Origin: Cyanobium gracile_A
GTDB taxonomy: Bacteria; Cyanobacteriota; Cyanobacteriia; PCC-6307; Cyanobiaceae
DNA length: 30,265 nt
Assembly: GCF_034931305.1 (NCBI RefSeq)
Contig: NZ_JAYGHY010000030.1
Span: forward strand, 1-30,265
Direction of reading: 5' to 3'
Of the stretch, positions 16,068 through 25,764 are shown piece by piece. The translations under genes and the position numbers were made by a program. Positions within the stretch are counted from its first letter, which is position 1. The number at the start of each line of letters is the position of its first letter. The notes beneath the pieces are model-generated. The model made no database searches. It was given only the letters and a program-made list of their open reading frames with translations, and was not told the DNA's origin.

Positions 16068-16706
16068 TCAGTTGCGGCCGGCCCCCAGCTTCGGTTCGGT
16101 GCCGGCCATCAGCCGCTGCAGGTTGCTGCGGTGCCGCCAGAGCACCAGCGCCGTGGTGAGCAGAGCCAGGCTCAGGTAGGCCGGCCGCAGGCCGGAGTCA
16201 CCGAAGGAGCCCAGCATCAGCAACGGCAGGGACAGGGCTGCCACCACGCTGGAGAGCGACACGATCCGGCTGAGGCTCAAGGTGGTGAGAAAAATGCCGA
16301 AGCAGGCCAGGCCCACGGGCCAGGTCAGGCCCAGCAGCATGCCGAGGCCGGTGGCCACCGCCTTGCCGCCTTTCCAGCCCAGCCAGACCGGCCAGATGTG
16401 ACCCGCCAGCGCCGCCAGGCCCGACGCCACCACCCCCCAGTCGCTGGCGGTGCTGAACTCCCCGAGAGGTTGCAGCACCGCCTTGGCCAGCAGCACGGCG
16501 GCGGTGCCCTTGAGCACGTCGAGCAGGAACACCGCCAGCGCTGGACCTTTGCCAAGCACCCGCAGCACGTTGGTGGCACCGGTGGAGCCGGAGCCCTCCT
16601 GGCGCAGGTCGATGCCGGCGAGCCAGCGGCCCGCCAGCCAGCCGAAGGGAATCGAGCCCAGCAGGTAGCCCACCGGCAGCAACAGCAGATCGGGAGGGAA
16701 GGCCAT
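16068..16706 (-). CDS. plsY: Acyl-phosphate:glycerol-3-phosphate acyltransferase
   Basis: The 212-residue integral membrane enzyme makes lysophosphatidic acid, the first step of phospholipid and glycolipid synthesis. Family motifs are GYLLGSIPFGWLAGRW near the start, the GSGSTGATNVLR loop that binds substrate phosphate, and the Gly-rich loop GWKGGKAVATGLGMLLG. About five to six membrane segments are visible. It lies 53 nt downstream of the DUF3086 gene on the same strand, and may be the last gene of a five-gene operon with membrane-lipid themes. Confidence 0.95.
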   Translation of the reverse strand: MAFPPDLLLLPVGYLLGSIPFGWLAGRWLAGIDLRQEGSGSTGATNVLRVLGKGPALAVFLLDVLKGTAAVLLAKAVLQPLGEFSTASDWGVVASGLAALAGHIWPVWLGWKGGKAVATGLGMLLGLTWPVGLACFGIFLTTLSLSRIVSLSSVVAALSLPLLMLGSFGDSGLRPAYLSLALLTTALVLWRHRSNLQRLMAGTEPKLGAGRN

Positions 16707-16759
16707 GGGAGAAGGAAAGGGGGTGCGCGGACCTGGCTGGGCGAACCGGATCTTGAGCG

Positions 16760-17698
16760 TCAGTAAAGATCGGCTTCGGCGTCGATCTCACCGGGACTGG
16801 CCGCGAAGGCCAGCCACAGGGGGAATTGCAGGATGGGGATCTCGATCACCTGCTCAGCCGCATCGATCACGATGAAGGGAAGCTCGCCCCGCTCCTCAAG
16901 CCGATCGGCCCGCTCGATCAGGGCATCGGGCCGCTCAAACAGCACGATCCCGCTGGCTGGGCCGAAGTCCTCGCGGCTCAGTCCCAGGCAGTCCTGCAGT
17001 CCCCGGCGCCATTCCCCCAGCCGCTCCGGCTGGCTGGCCAGCACCAGGGTCTGGAAGCGCTCGCCGTAGAGCTCCCCGAGGATCGCGATCGCCGCCGCCG
17101 CCGCCAGGGCATTGCGGCTGCGGCTGCCGCCACTGGCCTGGGCGCCCCGCCCCCCCTGGCAGAGGAACCAGTCCTCCAACCTGGTGGCCGCCGACGGCTC
17201 CAGGGTGCGGCGCAGCTTCCAGGGATCGGCGTAGAAATCGGGCTGGCCGCCGAACTGCTCCAACCGTTCCTTGATCAGGTCGGCATCGTCGCTGAACAGG
17301 CCGGCGGCGGCGGGGGCCGCGGCGGACTCCCGGGTGACACCGGTCTCCAGGCTGCTCGTGGCTTGATCGAGGGGGGAGGGCTGCACCACCAGCGGCTGGA
17401 CCACCAGCTCCATCTGCTCGGCCGCGGCGGCCAGATCCTGCAGGGCCCCCACCAGGTACTCCTGGAAACCTTTCAGCCGCCGGGCGATGGCATCCGACTG
17501 GCCGGCGAAGCTGCCGGTGATCTCCCTGTTGATCTGCTCCCGGCGGGCCTCCAGCTGAGCGATCTCCCCCAGGAGTTCGCTGCGGCGCTGTCGCAGTTCC
17601 GTCAGGGCCAGGTCAATCAGCCCGCCATCACCGCTGGGGGCGTCCTGGGGGGGGATTTCGGCGGGCTCGGTGACAGGCGGTTCGGGGCGGTCGCTCAT
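16760..17698 (-). CDS. DUF3086 domain protein with coiled coil
   Basis: The 312-residue protein resembles the cyanobacterial DUF3086 family, which has no known function. The first 25 residues are Pro/Glu-rich. A charged helical region (about 28-105), with heptad-like LTELRQRRSELLGEIAQLEARREQINREI, suggests a coiled coil. After a linker (105-130), the conserved C-terminal domain starts near LIKERLEQFGGQPDFYADPWKLRRTLEPS and ends with LPFIVIDAAEQVIEIPILQFPLWLAFA. No signal peptide or membrane segment is visible, so it is probably cytoplasmic or peripheral. It starts 30 nt after the DUF3119 stop. Confidence 0.85.
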   Translation of the reverse strand: MSDRPEPPVTEPAEIPPQDAPSGDGGLIDLALTELRQRRSELLGEIAQLEARREQINREITGSFAGQSDAIARRLKGFQEYLVGALQDLAAAAEQMELVVQPLVVQPSPLDQATSSLETGVTRESAAAPAAAGLFSDDADLIKERLEQFGGQPDFYADPWKLRRTLEPSAATRLEDWFLCQGGRGAQASGGSRSRNALAAAAAIAILGELYGERFQTLVLASQPERLGEWRRGLQDCLGLSREDFGPASGIVLFERPDALIERADRLEERGELPFIVIDAAEQVIEIPILQFPLWLAFAASPGEIDAEADLY

Positions 17699-17728
17699 GG
17701 CAGGAGGGTAAGCAAGGCAGCGGGGGAC

Positions 17729-18166
17729 TCAGACGGAGTGGCGGGGAGCGGGGGTGGTGGGCGGCAGGCGGAGGTCCAGCTGCTCCCGCAGGGCCGTGGC
17801 ATCGAACAGCATCGGCAACAGGTGGATGCTCTTCTCCTCCCGGAAATAGAACAGCACCGGCAGGGCCGGCCACCAGACCCGCCAGCCCATCCAGGCGTCG
17901 TAGGGAAAGCGGCGAATCACGGTGTCGCGGCGAGCCACCAGCAGGGCCTCCGGCGCGAAGCGCAACCGCAGCAGGGCCGTCTGCAGCAGCAGGAACAGCC
18001 CCATCACGGCCGTTCCCAGGGCCAGCCAGAGCGCGCCAGCCCAGAGGGGCCGCAGCCCCAGGCAGGCGCCGGCCAGCAACAGCACGCCGAGCGGCACCCA
18101 GAAGCGGGGCTGAAGCACCACCTCGTCAGTCGTGGAGCTTGGCGGTGGGGAGGGGGCGGTGGTCAT
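17729..18166 (-). CDS. DUF3119 family membrane protein
   Basis: The 145-residue protein resembles DUF3119, a small cyanobacterial/plastid family without assigned function. Two adjacent hydrophobic segments (FWVPLGVLLLAGACLGL and LWAGALWLALGTAVMGLFLLLQ) are followed by a soluble part with RRDTVIRRFPYDAWMGWRVWWPALPVLFYFREEKSIHLLP, which is PH-like (compare bacterial bPH domains). The ATG at 18166 overlaps the stop of the MlaE-type permease by ATGA (18163-18166), so the two are likely translated together. Confidence 0.85.
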   Translation of the reverse strand: MTTAPSPPPSSTTDEVVLQPRFWVPLGVLLLAGACLGLRPLWAGALWLALGTAVMGLFLLLQTALLRLRFAPEALLVARRDTVIRRFPYDAWMGWRVWWPALPVLFYFREEKSIHLLPMLFDATALREQLDLRLPPTTPAPRHSV

Positions 18167-18912
18167 TGGCCGAAGAGCAATTGGGTGAGCAGCACGTCCA
18201 CCAGGGCGACGGTGACGAGAATCATGACCACGGCGCCGGTGGTGCTGGCGCCCACCTCCTTCGGCCCCCCGCGGGTGGTGAGGCCCCAGCCGCAGGCGAT
18301 GACGGCGATCATCAGGCCGAACACCACGGCCTTGAGCAGCATCGAGGGCAGGTCGTCGGGCTCCATCCAGACCCGCACCGAGTTCCAGAAGACGGTGGGC
18401 GGAATGCTGTACAGCAGCGTGCTGCTCACCTGGCCCGACCAGATGGCCATCCAGAAGAACAGCAGGCACTGCACCGGCGCCATCACCACCATGGCCAGCA
18501 CCCGGGGCACCACCAGATACTCCACCGGGTCGGTGCGCAGCATCGTGATGGCGTCAATCTGCTCGGTCACCTTCATGGTGCCCAGCTGGGCGGCATAGGC
18601 CGTGGCCACCTTGCCGGTGAGCAGGGTGGCGGTGAGCAGCGGCGCGATCTCCCGCGAGAGGCCTAGGGCCAGCAGGCCCCCGACGGCCGAGCTGGCCCCC
18701 TGCTTGGAAAGTTCCGCTGCCACCTGGATGTTGAACACCGTGCCGGCCGCCAGGGCCGTGATCAGCACGATCAGGAAGCTGCCCGGCCCGGCCTCCAGCA
18801 ATTCCTGGACCAGATCGACCATGCCGATGCGGCCGCGGGCGATGGCGCTGACGGCCTGGCCGCCGATCATCAGGCTGGAGCCCAGTCGCTGCAACCAGCG
18901 CGGCGCCTTCAT
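18163..18912 (-). CDS. MlaE/TGD1-type lipid ABC transporter permease
   Basis: The 249-residue permease belongs to the MlaE family, whose members move lipids across the envelope together with an ATPase (MlaF/TGD3) and an MCE substrate protein (MlaD/TGD2); in plastids TGD1 imports lipid precursors. Visible are FLIVLITALAAGTVFNIQ, GLSREIAPLLTATLLTGKVATAYAAQLGTMKVTEQIDA (the conserved E-IDAL-like coupling motif) and five to six membrane helices. I start at the ATG at 18912, which overlaps the MFS stop (18909-18912). The frame stays open upstream only as a shadow of that gene. The ATPase and MCE partners are not in this window. Confidence 0.93.
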   Translation of the reverse strand: MKAPRWLQRLGSSLMIGGQAVSAIARGRIGMVDLVQELLEAGPGSFLIVLITALAAGTVFNIQVAAELSKQGASSAVGGLLALGLSREIAPLLTATLLTGKVATAYAAQLGTMKVTEQIDAITMLRTDPVEYLVVPRVLAMVVMAPVQCLLFFWMAIWSGQVSSTLLYSIPPTVFWNSVRVWMEPDDLPSMLLKAVVFGLMIAVIACGWGLTTRGGPKEVGASTTGAVVMILVTVALVDVLLTQLLFGQ

Positions 18913-20282
18913 GGCACAGAGGCGGGCAGGGCCTCCGGGTGGGGGCCCCGTTCCGGCCAGCGGCGCATCACCACCAGGCCCAGCACCACCAGCAGCGCCG
19001 GGATCAGGCCCATGCACATCCGGATCGCCAGCAGGGCGCTGTCGGGCTGCAGGATGCCCCGGGCCGCCTGGTAGCCGCTGAGGCTCATCAGATTGCCGAA
19101 GAAGAACAGGGCCAGGCTGATGCAGATCTTCTGGGTGAACACCATCCAGGCGCTGTAGAGGCCGGCGGGCTTCTCCGGATCGGCATCGATGGCATCCGGC
19201 AACAGGGCCCAGGGGATCAGGTAGGCGGTGGAGGCCCCCAGGCCCACGATCAGGATGGTGACCACCAGAGCACAGAGCCGCAGCAGGTTTCCGGATGAGG
19301 CGGTGGGACCGATGGCGGCATCCAGAGGCACCAGCAGCATCGCCATCAGACAGGCGGCGATCCAGAGGGTGGTGCCCCAGTGCAGGGCCGTGAGGCGACC
19401 GCGCTGCCGGGCGACGGCGGTCCAGAGCTGGAGCCCCACCAGGGTGCTGACCTGGAAGGGCAGCAGGATCCAGTTGCTCCAGCCTTCCGGTAGACGCATC
19501 ACCACGGGCAGGTAGATCAGCGCCGCCGTCTGCATGATCTGCAGGGCGCACCAGAGCAGCAGGTACAACCCCAGCACCATCTGGAAGCGCCCGTTGCCGC
19601 CCAACCGGGCCAGGAGCCGCCGTGTGGTGCCCCGTTGGCTGGAGGGACGCTGGCAATTCCGTGCGGCAGGGGCGATGCCCCAGCCACAGAGCAGGGTGGT
19701 GCAGGTGATCAGCACCCCCGAGATGATCCCCACCTGCAGGTAGCTGTCGGGGTTCTGGTGATCCTTCAGCAGCACGCCCCCCAGGATGATGCCCACCAGG
19801 CCGGCGATGATCGAGCCGGTGAAGCGGGCGCTGTTGAGACGGGTGCGCAGGTTGACGCTGGTGGTGAGTTCGGCGGCCAGGGCCGAATAGGGAAGGTTGA
19901 CGCCGGTGTAGAGGCTGTTGGCCACCATCGAAATGGCCACGAACACGGCGAACCGGACCCAGAGCCCTCCCGGTGGCAGCCACCACATCAGGGCCATGGC
20001 GAAGCCGAGTGGAACGGCACTGCCCAGGATCCAGGGCAGCCGGGGGCCCCAGGGCGAGCGGGTCTTGTCGCTCAGCCAGCCCACGATCGGGTCGTTGATG
20101 GCATCCCAGAGCCGGGACACCATCAGCACCAGGCCGGCCATCCAGGGCGGCAGGCCCGCCGCCGAGGTGTAGAAGATGAACAGATAAAAGCCGATCAGGG
20201 AGGCGGCCATCCCGGTGCCGGCATCCCCCATCCCGTAGGCGAGCAGCGCCCGGCGGCGTTCACCGGCTGGCAGGGCCGCCAT
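18909..20282 (-). CDS. MFS transporter of the GPH (glycoside-pentoside-hexuronide:cation symporter) family
   Basis: The 457-residue protein has about twelve membrane segments. The GPH (MFS_2) signature is clear: LAYGMGDAGTGMAASLIGFYL at the start and SRLWDAINDPIVGWLSDKTRSPWGPRLPW, where the Asp and basic residues match the family cation/loop motif. A later ALLPDAIDADPEKPAGLYSAW segment is also typical. Substrate is probably a sugar or similar solute; it cannot be assigned. I use ATG 20282 (MAALPAGERRR); an ATG at 20417 would add 45 Pro/Thr-rich residues that look non-conserved. Its stop overlaps the MlaE-type permease start, so the two share a transcript. Confidence 0.88.
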   Translation of the reverse strand: MAALPAGERRRALLAYGMGDAGTGMAASLIGFYLFIFYTSAAGLPPWMAGLVLMVSRLWDAINDPIVGWLSDKTRSPWGPRLPWILGSAVPLGFAMALMWWLPPGGLWVRFAVFVAISMVANSLYTGVNLPYSALAAELTTSVNLRTRLNSARFTGSIIAGLVGIILGGVLLKDHQNPDSYLQVGIISGVLITCTTLLCGWGIAPAARNCQRPSSQRGTTRRLLARLGGNGRFQMVLGLYLLLWCALQIMQTAALIYLPVVMRLPEGWSNWILLPFQVSTLVGLQLWTAVARQRGRLTALHWGTTLWIAACLMAMLLVPLDAAIGPTASSGNLLRLCALVVTILIVGLGASTAYLIPWALLPDAIDADPEKPAGLYSAWMVFTQKICISLALFFFGNLMSLSGYQAARGILQPDSALLAIRMCMGLIPALLVVLGLVVMRRWPERGPHPEALPASVP

Positions 20283-20449
20283 GTCCACCACACACGCTGG
20301 CAAGTCCGGCGCTGTCGGCGGCGGGGTGGACGGCGTGGGGGAGGTCAAACCTGGAGGCGCTCCTGTGGGGGTCGTCCGGTGTCGGTGATCCGGTCTTGGC
20401 AGGCCGGTGCAGGTCATAATGCTGCAGCCGGTTCCGGCGAACCAGCTCC

Positions 20450-20463
20450 AGTACTTCTGTACT
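20450..20463 (+). promoter_or_regulatory. Short dyad just upstream of tRNA-Gly
   Basis: AGTAC TTCT GTACT is a perfect 5-bp inverted repeat with a 4-nt loop. It ends 3 nt before the tRNA 5' end, around the expected transcription start. It may be part of the promoter or leader; a convincing -35/-10 pair is not visible. Confidence 0.3.
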
Positions 20464-20466
20464 GCC

Positions 20467-22690
<2,224 letters not shown>

Positions 22691-22737
22691 GGGTACGTCG
22701 GGCCTTCGGAAGCTGCCGCCGGAGGTTCAATGGGGCC

Positions 22738-23496
22738 ATGGCCAGTGCTGACGCTTCCCTGCTGCCGCCCGAGGAGGGCCGACCGCCCTTGCCGGTGGCG
22801 CCGGGGTTGTGGCTGTTCGCGCCCAGCCGGGAGAGTCAGGGGGGCAGCGCCTGGCTGATCGAGACGGCCGGCGCCGACCTGCTGATCGACGGCCCCGCCT
22901 TCACGCGGGCCAATCTGCAGTTCCTGGCGGGTCGCCCCCGCCATCGGCCGGGTGGGAGTGGCGGGGCCCAGGCCTGGATCCTGCTCACCGGCCGCGACGG
23001 CCACGGCCGCTGCCGCCGCCTGCAGCAGGCCCTGGGATGGCCGGTCCTGGTGCAGGAGCAGGAGGCTTACCTCCTGCCCGGTGTGGATCCGCTGCACACC
23101 TTCGCCAGCGAGCACCAACTCGGCCCGGACGTGCGTTTGCTCTGGACGCCGGGGCCTTCCCCCGGGGCCTGTGTGGTGCATGTGTCCCCGCTGGGCGGCG
23201 CGGGCCCGGACGGGCTGTTCTGCGGCCGACTGCTGGTTCCGGTGGCGCCGGCCCGCGTGGCGCCCCTGCGGCTGCGGGGCACCTTTCACTGGGGACGCCA
23301 GCTTCGGAGCGTGGAACGCCTGCGCCAGTGGCTGCCGGCCGGATCCCCCGACTGGATCGCCAGCGGCGCCGGACTGGGGGCCCTGAGGGGCCCGAAGCTG
23401 GTGGAGCAGGGGGCCTCCTTGATCCGCGACCTGGATCTGGAGGCCCTGGCCCTCCAGCCCCCCGGCGGACCCATGACCCCCAAACCGCTGTCATGA
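22738..23496 (+). CDS. Metallo-beta-lactamase-fold protein with lost metal ligands
   Basis: The 252-residue protein follows the MBL-fold layout: LWLFAPSRESQGGSAWLIETAGADLLIDGP (first strands with 'L(I/L)DGP' in place of 'IDTG'), then ILLTGRDGHGRC (81-92) where the family has a THxHxDH or THRD-type motif, and LLWTPGPSPGACVVHVS (135-150) in place of TPGHSPG. The histidines expected at residue 85 and in the PGH turn are Gly and Pro. It resembles the THRD-type, ferredoxin-associated MBL subfamily of cyanobacteria, here without the canonical ligands. It may be catalytically inactive. ATG 22738 is used; GGAGG lies 12 nt upstream. The start is 47 nt from the divergent glgX start. Confidence 0.8.
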   Translation: MASADASLLPPEEGRPPLPVAPGLWLFAPSRESQGGSAWLIETAGADLLIDGPAFTRANLQFLAGRPRHRPGGSGGAQAWILLTGRDGHGRCRRLQQALGWPVLVQEQEAYLLPGVDPLHTFASEHQLGPDVRLLWTPGPSPGACVVHVSPLGGAGPDGLFCGRLLVPVAPARVAPLRLRGTFHWGRQLRSVERLRQWLPAGSPDWIASGAGLGALRGPKLVEQGASLIRDLDLEALALQPPGGPMTPKPLS

Positions 23497-23510
23497 GTGG
23501 ACTTTTCTAG

Positions 23511-23539
23511 TTGCGGCCTCGCCGCAAGACCCATACGAT
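23511..23539 (+). promoter_or_regulatory. Putative sigma-70 promoter of the HU gene with an embedded dyad
   Basis: A -35-like TTGCGG (23511-23516) and a -10-like TACGAT (23534-23539) are 17 nt apart and lie about 105 nt upstream of the HU start. The -35 box is the left arm of a perfect dyad, TTGCGGC CTC GCCGCAA (23511-23527). This could be an operator; no T-run follows, so a terminator is less likely. Confidence 0.45.
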
Positions 23540-23643
23540 TGGCGCGCTGAGCGCATCGGGCGGTCGGGGACTTCCGATTCGCCTCCATCACTCGACGTCC
23601 CGAACCCCGCCATCGCCACCTATCCGGAGGCTTACCCACAACC

Positions 23644-23919
23644 ATGAACAAAGCTGATCTCGTCAACATCGTGGCTGCCCGCACGGAGCTCACCAAGACC
23701 GACGTCTCCCTCGTGGTCGATGCCGCCATCGAAACCATCGTGGACTCTGTGGTTGAGGGCAAGAAGGTGTCCATCCTCGGTTTCGGTTCCTTCGAGCCCC
23801 GGGAGCGTTCCGCCCGCCAGGGTCTGAATCCCAAGACCGGCGAGAAGATCAAGATCCCCGCCAAACGCGTGCCCGCCTTCACCGCCGGCAAGCTGTTCAA
23901 GGACAAGGTTCAGGGCTGA
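23644..23919 (+). CDS. hup: HU family nucleoid DNA-binding protein
   Basis: The 91-residue HU-type protein binds and bends DNA as a homodimer and compacts the nucleoid. All features are present: MNKADLVNIVAARTELTKTDV helical start, GKKVSILGFGSFEPRERSARQG, and the DNA-binding arm with NPKTGEKIKIPAKRVPAFTAGK (the intercalating Pro in the IPAK region). Length and start are standard. GGAGG lies 13 nt upstream of the ATG, longer than usual. A 147-nt intergenic region upstream carries a promoter and dyad. Less extreme codon GC than the neighbours is expected for a highly expressed gene. Confidence 0.98.
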   Translation: MNKADLVNIVAARTELTKTDVSLVVDAAIETIVDSVVEGKKVSILGFGSFEPRERSARQGLNPKTGEKIKIPAKRVPAFTAGKLFKDKVQG

Positions 23920-23942
23920 TCCGCAGCCAGGGCCGTTTCGCC

Positions 23943-24947
23943 ATGCCAGTGGCCGCCGGGGCTCCGGCCCCGGCGCTGCGGCTTCCCCACCACCTCCAAG
24001 CCCAGCTTGCCCAGGGTGTGGGGCGACGATGTCAGGCTTACCGGACCCGCTTCGCCCCCTCCCCCACGGGTCCCCTGCACCGGGGCAATCTCCGCACCGC
24101 CCTGCTCAGCTGGCTTGAAGCCCGGCTCAGGGGTGGGGAGTGGCTGCTCCGCATCGACGATCTCGACACCCCCCGCAACCGGCTGGGTGCCGAGGCTGCC
24201 ATCCTTGACGACCTCCGCTGGCTCGGCCTTGACTGGGACGGCCCGGTGGTCCGTCAGAGCGCCCATCGCGGTGTCTATGCCACCGTTCTGTCGGCCCTGC
24301 GCAGGGCCGGCCATCTCTACCCCTGCCGCTGCAGCCGGAGGTTGCTGGCCGATGTATCCGCGCCCCATGGGGCCCTGGCGGTCTACCCGGGGTACTGCCG
24401 GGATCGGGCGCCCTTGTGGGGGCCCCAGGACGGTCGCCTGCCCAGCTGGCGCCTGCGCCTGCAGCCGGGTGTTCTGGGCTGGCAGGAGCGCGGCTGTCCC
24501 TGCGGCCGCCAGGACGGCCCCACCGCGGTGGGGGATGTGGTGCTGCGGCGGGCCGACGGCGTGGTGGCTTACCACCTGGCCACCGCCGTTGACGAGTTGC
24601 TGATGGGGATCAGCGAGGTTGTGCGTGGGGATGACCTCTGGCCCTCCACCGGGGCCCAGGTGGCGGTGATGGCCGCCCTCGGCTTCCCTGCGCCTGCCTA
24701 TGCCCATGTGCCCCTCTGGCGTGACCCCAGGGGCGAGCGGCTGAGCAAGCGGGAGGGGGCCGAAGGGTTGGCCGGTCTGCGCAGCCTCGGCCTGGATGCC
24801 CCAGCGGTGATCGGCTGCCTGGCAGCCAGCCTGGAACTGGTGCCAGCGGGCAGCCGACTCAGTGCCCGGGAGCTGGTGGCCAGCCTGTCGCTTCAGGCTC
24901 TGGACACCTGCATGCACCCGAAGCGGGCCGAGGGGGAAAAGGTTTAA
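23943..24947 (+). CDS. gluQ: Glutamyl-Q tRNA(Asp) synthetase
   Basis: The protein (334 residues from ATG 23943) is a paralogue of the GluRS catalytic core, which attaches glutamate to queuosine at position 34 of tRNA-Asp. The class I signatures are TRFAPSPTGPLHRGNLRTAL (HIGH-type motif) and LSKREGAEGL (KMSK-type). A zinc-binding pattern with CRCSRR and YPGYCRD is present, and there is no anticodon-binding domain. The N-terminal 33 residues before YRTRFAPSPTG are unusual for the family (commonly under 15); a GTG codon at about residue 26 (GVGRRCQAYRTRF) is an alternative start. It begins 23 nt after the HU stop and could share its transcript. Confidence 0.94.
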   Translation: MPVAAGAPAPALRLPHHLQAQLAQGVGRRCQAYRTRFAPSPTGPLHRGNLRTALLSWLEARLRGGEWLLRIDDLDTPRNRLGAEAAILDDLRWLGLDWDGPVVRQSAHRGVYATVLSALRRAGHLYPCRCSRRLLADVSAPHGALAVYPGYCRDRAPLWGPQDGRLPSWRLRLQPGVLGWQERGCPCGRQDGPTAVGDVVLRRADGVVAYHLATAVDELLMGISEVVRGDDLWPSTGAQVAVMAALGFPAPAYAHVPLWRDPRGERLSKREGAEGLAGLRSLGLDAPAVIGCLAASLELVPAGSRLSARELVASLSLQALDTCMHPKRAEGEKV

Positions 24948-24978
24948 GGAAGGTTTCGGGATTCAAGGGGTCTGGGTC

Positions 24979-25020
24979 GGCCACAGTGAGGAGATCAGAA
25001 CAATCACTCGCCAAGTGGCC
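24979..25020 (+). promoter_or_regulatory. Two-part hairpin directly before the zinc-ribbon gene start
   Basis: GGCCAC (24979-24984) pairs with GTGGCC (25015-25020), and the adjacent AGTGA (24985-24989) pairs with TCACT (25004-25008). The only interruption is a 6-nt bulge on the 3' side. The 14-nt loop contains GGAG. The last base of the stem touches the ATG at 25021, so the structure could control translation of the small protein. No protein or metabolite ligand can be inferred. Confidence 0.4.
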
Positions 25021-25233
25021 ATGTCCTTTCAGGTTCCCTCCGCCGATTCGAGGAGCCATTCCACCGCACCGTGCCGATGTCCCCAGTGCGGCGGTAGTGG
25101 TCTGCTGAGGATTGATGACCAGCGGTACCGCACCTGCCTGGATTGCCTGGGCCAGGGGCACACCAAGGCGATGGCTGGCGACGGACTGTTCTTCCGGATC
25201 GTCAACGCGACGTCCGCTTCCGCCGCCAGATGA
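25021..25233 (+). CDS. Small zinc-ribbon protein (DnaJ-type CxxCxGxG-like)
   Basis: The 70-residue protein has two cysteine pairs, CPQCGGSG (Cys20, Cys23) and CLDCLGQGH (Cys39, Cys42), which match the zinc-finger repeat of DnaJ and similar chaperone or redox-scaffold proteins. Such single-ribbon proteins occur in photosynthetic organisms and may help assembly of thylakoid complexes, but the role here is unknown. No signal peptide or membrane segment is seen. I use ATG 25021; the frame extends upstream into unrelated sequence. A hairpin ends at the start codon. The 3' end overlaps a 37-residue ORF on the opposite strand by 32 nt. Confidence 0.75.
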   Translation: MSFQVPSADSRSHSTAPCRCPQCGGSGLLRIDDQRYRTCLDCLGQGHTKAMAGDGLFFRIVNATSASAAR

Positions 25234-25315
25234 AGAACGCGGTGGTGGCCACCACCGCCGCCAGCGGTGCTGCCGTGAGCAGCAGCAGGATCACGGCGGT
25301 CCAGTCGGTGTACAT
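25202..25315 (-). CDS. Candidate 37-residue single-span membrane peptide
   Basis: The ORF runs from ATG 25315 to TGA 25202 and is too short for most gene callers. The peptide starts MYTDWTAVILLLLTAA, has one hydrophobic span (about residues 7-30) and ends in a basic WRRKRTSR tail, which by the positive-inside rule faces the cytoplasm or stroma-equivalent side. Cyanobacteria encode many such subunits of photosystems and the cytochrome b6f complex, but I cannot match it to a known one (PsbX, PsbN, PsbY, PetN and PsaM sequences from memory differ). No Shine-Dalgarno is visible. It fits the otherwise empty strand between two plus-strand genes and overlaps the zinc-ribbon gene by 32 nt. Confidence 0.45.
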   Translation of the reverse strand: MYTDWTAVILLLLTAAPLAAVVATTAFFIWRRKRTSR

Positions 25316-25365
25316 GGGTGCGTGTGTTCAAGCGGTGCCATCATCCCAGCAGATGCTCCCCGGTG

Positions 25366-25668
25366 ATGGCGAACGAACAGCAACCCCGTGAGGCCCGGCG
25401 CTCACCGGCACTCCTTGCCCTTGGTCTGGCTGGTGGGCTGGTGCTTTCGCTGGTCGGGGGTAGAGGCCAATTTCTGGCGAACGTGCAGTTCGAGAATTGC
25501 GTCACCGCTGCCGATGGCTCCATCACCTGCGACACGGTGCCCACAGGCAACACCCTGATGAATGATGTCGACGCCCGCTATGGACTGCTCCAGAACGCCA
25601 GTCCCGGTTGGAGTGAGTTCGAGCCCTACCAGGGATACGACGATGACTTCGGCGGCAACGAGACGTGA
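25366..25668 (+). CDS. Unidentified 100-residue membrane-anchored protein
   Basis: I do not recognise the family. A basic N-terminus (ANEQQPREARRS) precedes one hydrophobic segment (about 14-31, ALLALGLAGGLVLSLVGG), which is a signal peptide or anchor. The rest is soluble and acidic, with a Cys pair (Cys45, Cys55 in NCVTAADGSITC) that may form a disulphide, and the tail YQGYDDDFGGNET. It should face the periplasm or thylakoid lumen. ATG 25366 is preceded by an in-frame GTG at 25363. Codon use is somewhat less GC-rich in the second half than in neighbouring genes. Confidence 0.7.
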   Translation: MANEQQPREARRSPALLALGLAGGLVLSLVGGRGQFLANVQFENCVTAADGSITCDTVPTGNTLMNDVDARYGLLQNASPGWSEFEPYQGYDDDFGGNET

Positions 25669-25764
25669 TCCGCTGACGCCCGCAGCTTGCAACGACATGT
25701 GGCGCCTTCCCACGGGGGTACGGTTCGCTGGAGTAGCTCAGAAGAGCCACTCGAGGCGGATGTG

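Noticed and set aside
16826..18598. 590-codon plus-strand frame spanning three minus-strand genes
   Set aside because: Gln/Gly-rich antisense of DUF3086, DUF3119 and MlaE; no family resemblance.
23511..23527. Dyad after the MBL-fold gene read as a terminator
   Set aside because: The stem has only 7 bp and no T-run on either strand; its position on the -35 box suits an operator better.
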